In this document: positions 17,190 through 25,606 of the stretch, piece after piece
Layout: the number at the start of each line of letters is the position of its first letter
Numbering within the stretch: position 1 is the stretch's first letter
NCBI RefSeq assembly: GCF_001544795.2
Contig: NZ_FCOI02000013.1
Location: 124,001 to 188,000, forward strand
Reading direction: 5' to 3'
DNA length: 64,000 bases
DNA from: Caballeronia temeraria
Lineage (GTDB): Bacteria > Pseudomonadota > Gammaproteobacteria > Burkholderiales > Burkholderiaceae
Translations under genes and position numbers: made by a program
Notes under the pieces: generated by a model
Told to the model about the DNA's origin: nothing
What the model saw: only the letters and a program-made list of their open reading frames with translations
The model's database searches: none

Positions 17190-18623
17190 TTAAAAAGCGC
17201 GATTCATATCAATCGTGCGGATATTGCTTTCGGCCGAAACTACGCTCACGGTTGATTCAGTCGTATCGTGGATCACGCGTGCTTCACGCGTTTCGTGCTC
17301 CAGACTCGATCGATAAGGTCGGCATCCGGCGAAGAGCAGCACGGCAGCCAGCACAATCGCCACGGCGTTCATGATGGCCATCGATTGGCCGACCGCGAGC
17401 GGCGAACCAAACACCTTGTCGGTGATGAGCGCGACGAGCGTCGTGCCGAGACCCAGACCGATGAGGTTCGATACGAGCAGAAACATCGCGGAGATCTGCG
17501 CACGCATCTGATTGGGCGCAAGTGCCTGCATCGCGGCGGCGGAAGTCGGAAGAGGGAACGACGCAAAGAACATCGCTGCAACGAGCCATGCGAGCGATGC
17601 GTTGAGGCTCGTCGTCTGCGTGAATGCAATTGCAGGAACGAGCATGCAGGCCGCGCCGATCCATGCGGCGCGCAGCGGCGCATCGGTGCGTCCGCGGCGC
17701 AGCAGCCAGTCGTTGAGCCAGCCCCCGCAGAACACACCTGTCGTGTTGGCGACGAGCATCACGATGCCGAGCATATAGCCCGTCTCGACTGGCGTGAGAC
17801 CGAAGCGGCGCATGTAAAAGGCGGGTGTCCAGCCCATCAGACAATAAAGGCCCATCGCGTAGAACGAAAAGCCGAGGTAGTGGCAGAAGAACGTCTTGCG
17901 ATGACTGGCGATGAAGCGCAGCGCATCCCCCATCGCGACGCGTTTCACTTTGCCCGCGCCATCTTGCGCAAGACCTTTTCGCTCAGGATCGCGCACGGTC
18001 AACATGAAAACGAACGCGATCAGAAGTCCCGGCAACCCGACGATAAAGAACGTCAACTGCCATGCACGCAATTCGCCGACGATCGGCAATGTGAACAACG
18101 TTGCGTGCTTGAGCAGTGCAATGACATAACCGCCCACGAGAAAGGCTATACCGCCACCGATGAACGATCCGAGCGAATAAATGCCGATCGCACGGCCCAT
18201 CTTTTCCTTCGGAAAGAAATCCGCGAGCATCGAATAGGTTCCCGGCGAAAGGGCGGCTTCCCCTACACCCACGCTCATGCGCGAGACGAACATGTGCACG
18301 AAGCTCTGACTCAGACCGCATGCGGCCGTCGCGATGCTCCACAGGGCAATGCCGGCTGCGATGATGCGCGGGCGGGCAAAGCGGTCCGCGAGATATGCGA
18401 TCGGCATACCCATGACCGCGTAGAAGAGCGAGAATGCGAAGCCATGCAGCAGACTGAATTGCGTGTCAGTCAGATGCAGGTCGCGCTTGATCGGCTCGAT
18501 CATCAACGCCAGCACCTGCCGGTCGATGAAGGAAAACACATAAGCCAGCATGCAGATGACGACGACATACCACTCGTATGAATAGCGTTTTCGGTTGGGC
18601 TTCGTGGTGCTTGGCGAATGCAT
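17190..18623 (-). CDS. MFS transporter of the iac region
   Basis: Twelve-helix major facilitator of 477 residues of the Spns/aromatic-acid type. FSFIDRQVLALMIEPIKRDL ends helix 1 and ADRFARPRIIAAGIALWS is the conserved loop 2-3; VGVGEAALSPGTYSMLADFFP lies in helix 4-5. The C-terminal 40 residues are hydrophilic. GGAGAC precedes the ATG. Located 74 bases upstream of iacF and reading the same way, it is a likely indole-acetate importer; that substrate is inferred from position only. Confidence 0.86.
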   Translation of the reverse strand: MHSPSTTKPNRKRYSYEWYVVVICMLAYVFSFIDRQVLALMIEPIKRDLHLTDTQFSLLHGFAFSLFYAVMGMPIAYLADRFARPRIIAAGIALWSIATAACGLSQSFVHMFVSRMSVGVGEAALSPGTYSMLADFFPKEKMGRAIGIYSLGSFIGGGIAFLVGGYVIALLKHATLFTLPIVGELRAWQLTFFIVGLPGLLIAFVFMLTVRDPERKGLAQDGAGKVKRVAMGDALRFIASHRKTFFCHYLGFSFYAMGLYCLMGWTPAFYMRRFGLTPVETGYMLGIVMLVANTTGVFCGGWLNDWLLRRGRTDAPLRAAWIGAACMLVPAIAFTQTTSLNASLAWLVAAMFFASFPLPTSAAAMQALAPNQMRAQISAMFLLVSNLIGLGLGTTLVALITDKVFGSPLAVGQSMAIMNAVAIVLAAVLLFAGCRPYRSSLEHETREARVIHDTTESTVSVVSAESNIRTIDMNRAF

Positions 18624-19052
18624 CGTGTGTCTCCGTAGCTGGGCTCGGACGGCAGTGTCGATGCGACAGTTGTCCGCGTCAAATTCGCCGAAAAGGGACG
18701 CCGATATCAGCGCGGCAAATTTAAATGGGCATAAGTGAGCTTTATCGATGGACGCGCTTTTGACTGATTTGCCGCGTCCGGAGGAAAAACACAGACTTCA
18801 ATTCATAAGAAACGCGATATCAGGGCTGGATCGACGCTGACTATTAGCTTTCGAAGAAGAGAACAGCTTCTGAAGTAAATCCTGAAATAGGTACGAGCGC
18901 CTATACATGCTCGCGGGCGTTTTTCAATCGTGCATTCCTAGAATTGCGCGGCGGTCACGATACGAGAAGAATTAGAAAGCTTGACGCCAAAAAATCAAAA
19001 ACCTATAAGCAGTCGCATCGATGGCGACGCAAGTACGTAGCAGGAGGAGGGC
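18624..19052. other. Divergent promoter region between the MFS and AraC genes
   Basis: About 430 bases with no supported gene. Must contain the leftward MFS promoter and the rightward AraC promoter. The last 100 bases before the AraC start are AT-richer, and AGGAGGAGGG just before 19053 is a very strong ribosome site. No clear inverted repeat or terminator seen. Confidence 0.5.
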
Positions 19053-19994
19053 ATGTACGCCAATTACGAAACCTTCGAAGACGCCGACCACCACGCGCAT
19101 TCGCTGGCAGGTTGGGATCAACGATACGACCAGGTGGGCGAAGGCGCGTTTCGCAGCACGGTGAAGCAGGTTTCAGTGGCGGGCGTGCAGGTTTTTCAGG
19201 AATCCGCGAACGTTCGTATCGTTCAGCGCGGGCAATTGCCAGCGGGATTCGTCACGTTCGGGCTCGCGCTCGGCGGCGGCGCTCCGTTTTCCTTTCAGGG
19301 CGTGCGCGTGGATGAAAACGCGCTCGTCGTCGCACCGGGTGCGAAGGAATTTCTGCTGCATTCACCGCCCGATATGTCGATGCTCGGCGTCGCAATCGAT
19401 TCGACATTGCTTGCTTCCGCAGCCGATGCGGCTGGCGTCGATGTCCAGGACGAAATTCTCAATCGGCACGTGCTGAGCATTCCTGGCGCGGCTGGCGCGC
19501 GTGCAGGAAAGCGCATCATTGCGGCCGTTGAAACGGTGTTGGCGGACCCCGATCCCTTTCTGTCGGGCGATGGCGCGCATCGCTTCACACACACGGTAAC
19601 GGAAAGCATTCTGGATCTTCTGACGTTTCACGTGCCGACGCGCGAGGACCGGCTCACGTATGCATGCCGGGCCGATGTCGTGCGGCGCGCGCACGATCTC
19701 GTGCTGGCGCGCCCCGAGCAACCGATATCGGTGCTGGATCTATGCGAGAAGTTGCGCGTGAGCCGACGCACCATTCAAAATAGCTTTCAATCGGTCACGC
19801 AGATGAATCCGGTAAGCTATCTGCGCGCAGTGCGTCTTGCACAAGTGAGGCGGCTCCTGACCACGACATCGCCAGGTGAGATACCGGTCCGCGAAGCCGC
19901 AATGCGCTGGGGATTCTCCAATCTCGGTCACTTCGCGAGCGATTACAAAAGCCTGTTCGGCGAACTTCCCTCTCAAACGCCGCGCGCTCGTTGA
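19053..19994 (+). CDS. AraC-family transcriptional regulator
   Basis: A 313-residue protein with an N-terminal sensing part and a C-terminal AraC domain with two helix-turn-helices: VLDLCEKLRVSRRTIQNSFQ and VREAAMRWGFSNLGHFASDYK, with LFGELPSQTPR at the end. The layout resembles EutR-like regulators that respond to amines. It is followed by the amine dehydrogenase operon, so amine-dependent activation is likely (inference). Confidence 0.9.
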   Translation: MYANYETFEDADHHAHSLAGWDQRYDQVGEGAFRSTVKQVSVAGVQVFQESANVRIVQRGQLPAGFVTFGLALGGGAPFSFQGVRVDENALVVAPGAKEFLLHSPPDMSMLGVAIDSTLLASAADAAGVDVQDEILNRHVLSIPGAAGARAGKRIIAAVETVLADPDPFLSGDGAHRFTHTVTESILDLLTFHVPTREDRLTYACRADVVRRAHDLVLARPEQPISVLDLCEKLRVSRRTIQNSFQSVTQMNPVSYLRAVRLAQVRRLLTTTSPGEIPVREAAMRWGFSNLGHFASDYKSLFGELPSQTPRAR

Positions 19995-20221
19995 ATAAGG
20001 CGTAAAAGCATGGTTCTCTTGCCGATAGCAGGCCGCATCGCCGCGGCTTGCCATCGGCGTTTGTCTTTTCAAAGCGTGCTCGAGATGCTGCGCTGAGCGC
20101 GCATCTCTGTCGGCTCCCTTTCGAATGCTCCATTTCGGCACGCACGCGCTGCCGGTTCCGAAGTGCTCTTTTTTATTGTCATCTTTAGAGTCAGTTCGAC
20201 GATAAACAAGGAGACGCACAG

Positions 20222-21379
20222 ATGGAGATGAGACGGCTAGCCACCGCCATGGGGGCTTTATTGTATGGACTGCTTGCGTGTCAGCCGCACGCGGGCGCGG
20301 CCGAAAAGCCGGAAGAGCTGACGGTAGCGAAGGTTCCGCCGTACAGCCCGCATCGCATATTCGTGACGGATGTCTCGTTCGCGAGCATGACCGACGCGCG
20401 CGTGCACGTCTTCGACGGCGACACGAAGCGCTTCGTCGGCGAGATCGACGGCGGATTCGCGCCGGGCTTCACGATTTCGCCCGATCACAAGACGAGCTAT
20501 GTCGCGACGACGTACTTCGCCCGCGGCAGCCACGGCGCGCGCACGGACGTGGTCGAGATGATCGATAACACGACGCTCGACGTGACCGGCGAAATCGTGA
20601 TTCCGGCCAAACACGGTCAAACGGTGCCCACGCCCTACAGCACGATTCTTTCGGAAGACGGCAGCCGTCTGTATGTGTCGAACATCACGCCGTCGACGTC
20701 GGTCACCGTAGTGGATACGGCCGCGAAGAAGGTGCTCGGCGAAATCGACACAGACGGGTGCGTGCTCGCATATCCCAGTGGCAATGACCGCTTTTCCGCG
20801 CTGTGCGAGAGCGGCAAAGCCCTCACCGTGAAGCTCGATGCGACCGGCAAGGAAGCGAGCCGCAAGCTCTCTGACGCCTTCATCGACGTCGACAAGGACC
20901 CCGCGTTCATCAACGCCGTGCGCGACGGCAATACCTATCTGTTCACGACGTTCCACGGCAGCGTGCGCTCGGCCGATTTCTCGGGCGATGCACCGGTGCT
21001 CGGCACGGCGTGGTCGTTGCTGAGCGATCAGGAGCGCAAGGCAGGCTGGCGTCCGGGTGGTTTGCAGCAGACCGCTTTGAATACGGCGAGTCATCGTCTC
21101 TACGTGGCCATGCACAAAGGCGCGGACGGCTCGCACAAGGATCCGGGCACGGAGATCTGGGTCTACGACACGCAGAGCAAAAAGCGCGTGGCGCGCTGGG
21201 AGTTGGCCAAGCAGAAGATCGATCCGCTGCTCGCGATTCAGGTCAGCACCGACGATAAGCCGCTTTTCTACGGCCTCACGCCGACGTCCGATCTCGTCGT
21301 GATGGACGCGACGACCGGCAAGCGCATGCATGTAGAAAAGCAGCTCGGCACGACGTCGACGTTGCTGCTCAATCCTTGA
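20222..21379 (+). CDS. aauB: Aromatic amine (methylamine) dehydrogenase heavy chain
   Basis: Large subunit of a periplasmic tryptophan-tryptophylquinone (TTQ) amine dehydrogenase. The 385-residue protein begins with a Sec signal (ATAMGALLYGLLACQPHAGAA) and continues as a seven-bladed propeller; blade-like strands include VHVFDGDTKRFVGEIDGGFAPGF and RLYVSNITPSTSVTVVDT. AAGGAGAC lies upstream. The order heavy chain, MauE, MauD, light chain matches aauBEDA of Alcaligenes faecalis and mauBEDA of methylotrophs. Its iac surroundings favour arylethylamines over methylamine. Confidence 0.88.
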   Translation: MEMRRLATAMGALLYGLLACQPHAGAAEKPEELTVAKVPPYSPHRIFVTDVSFASMTDARVHVFDGDTKRFVGEIDGGFAPGFTISPDHKTSYVATTYFARGSHGARTDVVEMIDNTTLDVTGEIVIPAKHGQTVPTPYSTILSEDGSRLYVSNITPSTSVTVVDTAAKKVLGEIDTDGCVLAYPSGNDRFSALCESGKALTVKLDATGKEASRKLSDAFIDVDKDPAFINAVRDGNTYLFTTFHGSVRSADFSGDAPVLGTAWSLLSDQERKAGWRPGGLQQTALNTASHRLYVAMHKGADGSHKDPGTEIWVYDTQSKKRVARWELAKQKIDPLLAIQVSTDDKPLFYGLTPTSDLVVMDATTGKRMHVEKQLGTTSTLLLNP

Positions 21380-21388
21380 GGTGACGCG

Positions 21389-21946
21389 ATGATCGATCCC
21401 GTCATTCTCATGGTGTGCATCGCGAGTGCGACGATTATCGCGCTTGCGAGTGCGGTGCCGAAGTGGCGCGAGCTGTCGCGCTATCGCGCATCGCTCGAAG
21501 CCTTCGCGTTGCTGCCGTCGTTCACGGTGACGCCTTTGTCGTTCGTCTTTCCGGCGCTCGAAACCGCTGGCGCGATCGGCTTGTTGTTCGCCGATACGCG
21601 CATGGTCAGCGCAATCGTGCTGGCCGCGCTCTTCGCGCTCTTCGGCGTGGCGCTTGCAGTCAACGTGTTGCGCGGTCATACCGACATCGATTGCGGCTGC
21701 TCGGGCTTTATCGCTGCAAACGCATCGGAGCGTGCGCCGAAGTCGATCGGATGGTGGCACGTCGCACGCGCGCTGATGCTGGCCGTCCTCGCCGCCGCTG
21801 CACTCGTTCCCGCAAGCGGCCGCGCGCTCATGGCGTTCGACTATCTGAGCGCAGGCGCCTGCACGCTTTTCGCCGTCGCCGCGTGGTTCACGCTCGACGT
21901 GCTGCTGGTCAATCTTCCCAAGCTCGATTCTCTGAGGAATTCATGA
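21389..21946 (+). CDS. mauE: MauE-type membrane protein for amine dehydrogenase maturation
   Basis: Integral membrane protein of 185 residues with about five hydrophobic helices. The Cys pair in TDIDCGCSGF, after the third helix, is typical of MauE/DoxX-like thiol-handling proteins. MauE is needed for assembly of the disulfide-rich light chain in methylotrophs. It is nine bases downstream of the heavy chain gene and overlaps mauD by four bases. Confidence 0.88.
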   Translation: MIDPVILMVCIASATIIALASAVPKWRELSRYRASLEAFALLPSFTVTPLSFVFPALETAGAIGLLFADTRMVSAIVLAALFALFGVALAVNVLRGHTDIDCGCSGFIAANASERAPKSIGWWHVARALMLAVLAAAALVPASGRALMAFDYLSAGACTLFAVAAWFTLDVLLVNLPKLDSLRNS

Positions 21947-22587
21947 TGCAAACCGCCCTGATGATTTCGGCCGCACTGTCGTGGGCCGCTTTGCTCGCGC
22001 TCGGCGCGATCTGTCTCGCACTCGTTCGCCAAGTCGGCATTCTCTATGAACGCATGATGCCCGCGGGCGCGCTCATGATCGACAAGGGCCCGGCAGTCGG
22101 CGCCATTGCACCGGTGTTCGAGCTCGGCGATATCGCCGGCCGCGCGGTGAAGGTCGGCGGCCTGTCGAACTCGAAGCGCAACACACTCGTGTTCTTCCTC
22201 TCGCCGACGTGCCCCGTGTGCAAGAAGCTGCTGCCGTTGCTTCCGTCGCTCCAGGCGCGCGAAGGCTCCGTCGATATCGTGCTCGCCAGCGACGGCGAAT
22301 TCGAGGAACACGCCGCGTTCTATCGCAAGTCCGGTCTTTCGCAATATCCGTATGTGCTGTCGCAGGAACTCGGTCTTTCTTATCAGATCGGCAAGCTGCC
22401 TTATGCCGTATTGCTCGATGAGGAAGGCAAGGTCCGCGCGAAGGGTCTCGTGAACACGCGCGAACATCTGGAAAGCCTGTTCGAAGCAAAGGAACGGGGG
22501 GTCGCGTCGCTGCAGGAATTCGTGCACGGCAAGCACGACGATCACGCGCATCACGACCATGAAGGGCAAGTCGGACGGCACGCCTGA
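21943..22587 (+). CDS. mauD: MauD-type thioredoxin-like maturation protein
   Basis: A 214-residue protein with one N-terminal membrane anchor (ALMISAALSWAALLALGAIC) and a periplasmic thioredoxin-like domain with the active site CPVC in FFLSPTCPVCKKLLP. The tail is His/Asp-rich (KHDDHAHHDHEGQVGRH), possibly metal-binding. In methylotrophs, MauD with MauE forms or isomerises the light chain's disulfides. The start overlaps mauE (ATGATG); an ATG three bases later is equally possible. Confidence 0.9.
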   Translation: MMQTALMISAALSWAALLALGAICLALVRQVGILYERMMPAGALMIDKGPAVGAIAPVFELGDIAGRAVKVGGLSNSKRNTLVFFLSPTCPVCKKLLPLLPSLQAREGSVDIVLASDGEFEEHAAFYRKSGLSQYPYVLSQELGLSYQIGKLPYAVLLDEEGKVRAKGLVNTREHLESLFEAKERGVASLQEFVHGKHDDHAHHDHEGQVGRHA

Positions 22588-22626
22588 AGACGCCGATAAC
22601 TTATTCATTCATACAGGTGAGCGTCC

Positions 22627-23148
22627 ATGAAATGGCTGGATTCATTCTTCGAACATAAGGCGCGCGGCGTCGCGCAGCGCAGCTCGCGGCGCAGTGCGAT
22701 GGCGAAGCTCGGAAAGGTGCTGGTGGGGTCGGCAATGGTGCCGCTGTTGCCGGTGGATCGCACCGCGTATGCGACGGAGCCGAAGAAGCCGGGTTCATCG
22801 GCAAGCGACGATCCGACGAGCTGCGACTACTGGAAGTATTGCGCGATCGACGGCTGGCTTTGCAGTTGCTGCGGCGGTACGTCGAGCAGTTGCCCCCCGG
22901 GCACGACGCCTTCGCCGATCACGTGGATCGGTACGTGCCGCAATCCGCACGACGGCTCGGATTACATCGTGTCGTACAACGACTGCTGCGGCAAGACGAG
23001 TTGCGGACGCTGCTTCTGCAATCGCAATGAACGCGAAAAGCCGCTCTATAAGCTGTCGCTGAATAACGATATCAACTGGTGTATGGCGAACGGTAATTCG
23101 AATTACCACTGCTCGGTATCGGTTCTGTTGGGAGCGGCAACGCAATGA
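22627..23148 (+). CDS. aauA: Aromatic amine dehydrogenase light chain (TTQ subunit)
   Basis: The 173-residue catalytic subunit. The leader has a twin-arginine-like SRRSAMAKLGKVLVGSAMVP, as in known light chains that are exported folded. The mature part holds about a dozen cysteines. By alignment to the Paracoccus light chain, TTQ would form from W100 (ITWIGTC) and W151 (DINWCMA), the known 51-residue spacing, with D75 (AIDG) and the catalytic base D119 (YNDCCG) conserved. The chain oxidises amines to aldehyde plus ammonia. MauG is not present in the window. Confidence 0.93.
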   Translation: MKWLDSFFEHKARGVAQRSSRRSAMAKLGKVLVGSAMVPLLPVDRTAYATEPKKPGSSASDDPTSCDYWKYCAIDGWLCSCCGGTSSSCPPGTTPSPITWIGTCRNPHDGSDYIVSYNDCCGKTSCGRCFCNRNEREKPLYKLSLNNDINWCMANGNSNYHCSVSVLLGAATQ

Positions 23149-23630
23149 AGACTGCAAGTGTTGTGATGGCGGCGCTCGCCGCCGGCGTGATGAGCCTCGC
23201 TTCGGGCGCATTCGCACAGACGGTGCATTACCCCGGCGGCAAATCCACGTTCGATGGCAAGTGCGCCGTCTGTCATCAGGCGGGCGGCAAGGGCATGGAC
23301 GGACTCGCGCCGCCGCTCGTCGAGTATCCGGGCAAGTATGCAGGATCGCCCGATGGCCGCGCCCAATTAGGGCATACCGTGCTCTATGGCATGTTCGGCC
23401 CGATCAAGGTCAAGGAGAAGAGCTACAACTTCAAGATGCCGAGCTTCGCGTCGCTCTCCGATGAAGAGATCGCCGATGTGCTGAACTACGTCGTGTTCGA
23501 TCTGAACGCACAGCATGGATCGGCGAAGCCCTTTGACGTCGCCGAGGTCAAGGCATGGCGTGCGGGACCGCTCGATCAGACCGCCGTGCATCAGCATCGC
23601 GAAGCAGTCTTGAAGGGCCTCGGGCTATGA
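23145..23630 (+). CDS. Periplasmic cytochrome c (class I)
   Basis: A 161-residue single-haem cytochrome with a Sec signal (VVMAALAAGVMSLASGAFAQ), the haem site CAVCH near residue 40, and a likely Met ligand in the YNFKMPSFASLSDEEIADVLNY stretch. It overlaps the light-chain stop by four bases. In A. faecalis a cytochrome gene likewise follows aauA. It may accept electrons from the amine dehydrogenase, or take part in TTQ formation. Confidence 0.88.
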   Translation: MKTASVVMAALAAGVMSLASGAFAQTVHYPGGKSTFDGKCAVCHQAGGKGMDGLAPPLVEYPGKYAGSPDGRAQLGHTVLYGMFGPIKVKEKSYNFKMPSFASLSDEEIADVLNYVVFDLNAQHGSAKPFDVAEVKAWRAGPLDQTAVHQHREAVLKGLGL

Positions 23631-24079
23631 AGCCGCGCGCGGTCCTCGCCGCTGCGATGCTGGCCGCGCTTTCGACGGCGGCGGCAGCGCAGACGTACGA
23701 TGCGGCGCGCGCGCGCCAGGACTGGGTGCTCAATTGCATGGGATGCCACACGGCCAATGGCTCGGGCATTCCCGGCAAGGTGCCCGCCTTGCGCAACTCG
23801 CTCGGTCATTTCGTCTCGCTTCCCGAGGGCCGCCAGTTTGTCATGCGCGTGCCAGGCGCGGCCAATTCCGCATTGAACGATGCGGAGCTCGCGAACGTCC
23901 TGAACTGGCTGCTCAGGACGATGAACGAGCAATCGCGGCCCGCATCGTTCAAGCCTTATACGGCCGAAGAAATCGCGGCGCATCGCAGGCCCGCGCTCAC
24001 CGATGTCGCGCGCACCCGCATGAAGCTCGTGAAGGAATTGCAGGAGAACGGCGTGAACGCCGTCCCGGAACATTACTAG
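23627..24079 (+). CDS. Second periplasmic cytochrome c
   Basis: A 150-residue monohaem cytochrome: Sec signal (RAVLAAAMLAALSTAAAAQ), haem motif CMGCH, and a C-terminal helix with ANVLNWLLRTMNEQ. Translationally coupled to the preceding cytochrome by an ATGA overlap. The start at 23627 is chosen for this overlap; the same frame runs on upstream without features. Probably a partner of the first cytochrome in the electron path to the oxidase. Confidence 0.87.
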   Translation: MKPRAVLAAAMLAALSTAAAAQTYDAARARQDWVLNCMGCHTANGSGIPGKVPALRNSLGHFVSLPEGRQFVMRVPGAANSALNDAELANVLNWLLRTMNEQSRPASFKPYTAEEIAAHRRPALTDVARTRMKLVKELQENGVNAVPEHY

Positions 24080-24090
24080 GAGACATCTCA

Positions 24091-25596
24091 ATGAATAGCA
24101 ATCAGCATCCCGCGATGCTCGATTCGACGCGCGCGTTTCTCGCGTCGGCGAAGAAAATGCTGATCGATGGCGCATGGGTCGATAGCGCAAGCGGCGCGAC
24201 GCTCGACGTGATCGATCCCGCCGATGGCGAACTGCTCGCACGCGTACCGAGCGCCGATGAAACCGACGTGGATCGCGCAGTACAAGCCGCGCGCCGCGCC
24301 TTCGACGATTCCGCGTGGTCGCGCATGAAGCCGACCGATCGCGAGCGCCTCTTGTTGCGCGTCGCCGATCTCATCGAAGCGAACGCACGCGAGCTCGCGG
24401 AAATCGAATCGCTCGACAACGGCAAGCCGGTGACGGTCGCGCAAGGTCTTGATGTGTCGATGGCCGCGCAATGCTTCCGCTATATGGCCGGCTGGGCGAC
24501 GAAGATCGAAGGCAGCACGCTCGATGCGGCGATTCCGTATAGCCCGTCGAACGATTACTTCGGTTATACGCGCAAGGAAGCGGTGGGCGTCGTCGGCGCC
24601 ATCATTCCGTGGAATTTCCCGTTGCTGATGGCATCGTGGAAACTGGCGCCCGCGCTCGCGACGGGCTGCACTGTCGTGCTGAAGCCCGCGGAAGACACGC
24701 CGCTTTCCGCATTGCGCCTCGCGATGCTGATCGAAGAAGCGGGCGCGGAGAAGGGCGTCGTGAATGTCGTGACCGGTCTGGGCCGCACGGCGGGCGCCGC
24801 GCTCGCGCGTCATCCGGGCATCGACAAGATCGCCTTCACCGGTTCGACGCCGACGGGCAAGGCAATCGGCCACGCGGCGCTCGACAACATGACGCGCATG
24901 TCGCTCGAACTCGGCGGAAAATCGCCCGTGATCGTGCTGCCCGATGTGGATATCGACAGGGCCGCTCAAGGCGTCGCGAATGCGATCTTCTTCAACTCGG
25001 GGCAAGTGTGTACTGCCGGTTCGCGCGTGTACGTGCACGATAAAGTCTTCGATCGCGTGATGGAACGTGTTGCCTCGATCGCTCAATCTCTGCCGATGGG
25101 ACCGGGCCTCGATGCATCGACGCAGATCGGCCCGCTCGTTTCCGCGCGGCAGATGGATCGCGTGCTGGGCTATATCGAAGCGGGCCGCGATGAAGGTGCG
25201 CGTGCGATCGCGGGCGGTGCGCGCAAGGAAGGCGCGGGCTTTTTCGTGAAGCCGACTGTGCTCGTCGATACCGATCATTCGATGAAGGTCGTGCGTGAGG
25301 AGATCTTCGGACCGGTGCTCGTTGCAATGCCGTTCAACGATATCGACAGCGTGGTCGCGAAGGCGAACGACACGCCTTATGGACTCGGCGCGAGCATCTG
25401 GTCGAACGACCTCTCTGCCATTCATAAGCTCGTGCCGCGCATCAAGGCGGGCACGGTGTGGGTCAATTGCCACTCGCTGCTCGATAACGCGATGCCGTTC
25501 GGCGGCTTCAAGCAATCGGGTTTCGGGCGCGAACTCGGACGCGCGGTGATCGACATGTACACGGAAACCAAGTCCGTGCTGATCAACTACGCGTGA
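24091..25596 (+). CDS. Aldehyde dehydrogenase, phenylacetaldehyde/indole-acetaldehyde type
   Basis: NAD-dependent aldehyde dehydrogenase of 501 residues. Catalytic C307 (NSGQVCTAGSR), general base E273 (SLELGGKSP), and cofactor motifs IIPWNFPLL and FTGSTPTGKAIG are complete. TAGGAGA precedes the ATG. Placed directly after the amine dehydrogenase and cytochromes, it would turn the arylacetaldehyde into an arylacetic acid, for instance indole-acetaldehyde to indole-3-acetate. The substrate is inferred from position and similarity to phenylacetaldehyde dehydrogenases. Confidence 0.9.
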   Translation: MNSNQHPAMLDSTRAFLASAKKMLIDGAWVDSASGATLDVIDPADGELLARVPSADETDVDRAVQAARRAFDDSAWSRMKPTDRERLLLRVADLIEANARELAEIESLDNGKPVTVAQGLDVSMAAQCFRYMAGWATKIEGSTLDAAIPYSPSNDYFGYTRKEAVGVVGAIIPWNFPLLMASWKLAPALATGCTVVLKPAEDTPLSALRLAMLIEEAGAEKGVVNVVTGLGRTAGAALARHPGIDKIAFTGSTPTGKAIGHAALDNMTRMSLELGGKSPVIVLPDVDIDRAAQGVANAIFFNSGQVCTAGSRVYVHDKVFDRVMERVASIAQSLPMGPGLDASTQIGPLVSARQMDRVLGYIEAGRDEGARAIAGGARKEGAGFFVKPTVLVDTDHSMKVVREEIFGPVLVAMPFNDIDSVVAKANDTPYGLGASIWSNDLSAIHKLVPRIKAGTVWVNCHSLLDNAMPFGGFKQSGFGRELGRAVIDMYTETKSVLINYA

Positions 25597-25606
25597 GGAC
25601 GCTCGC

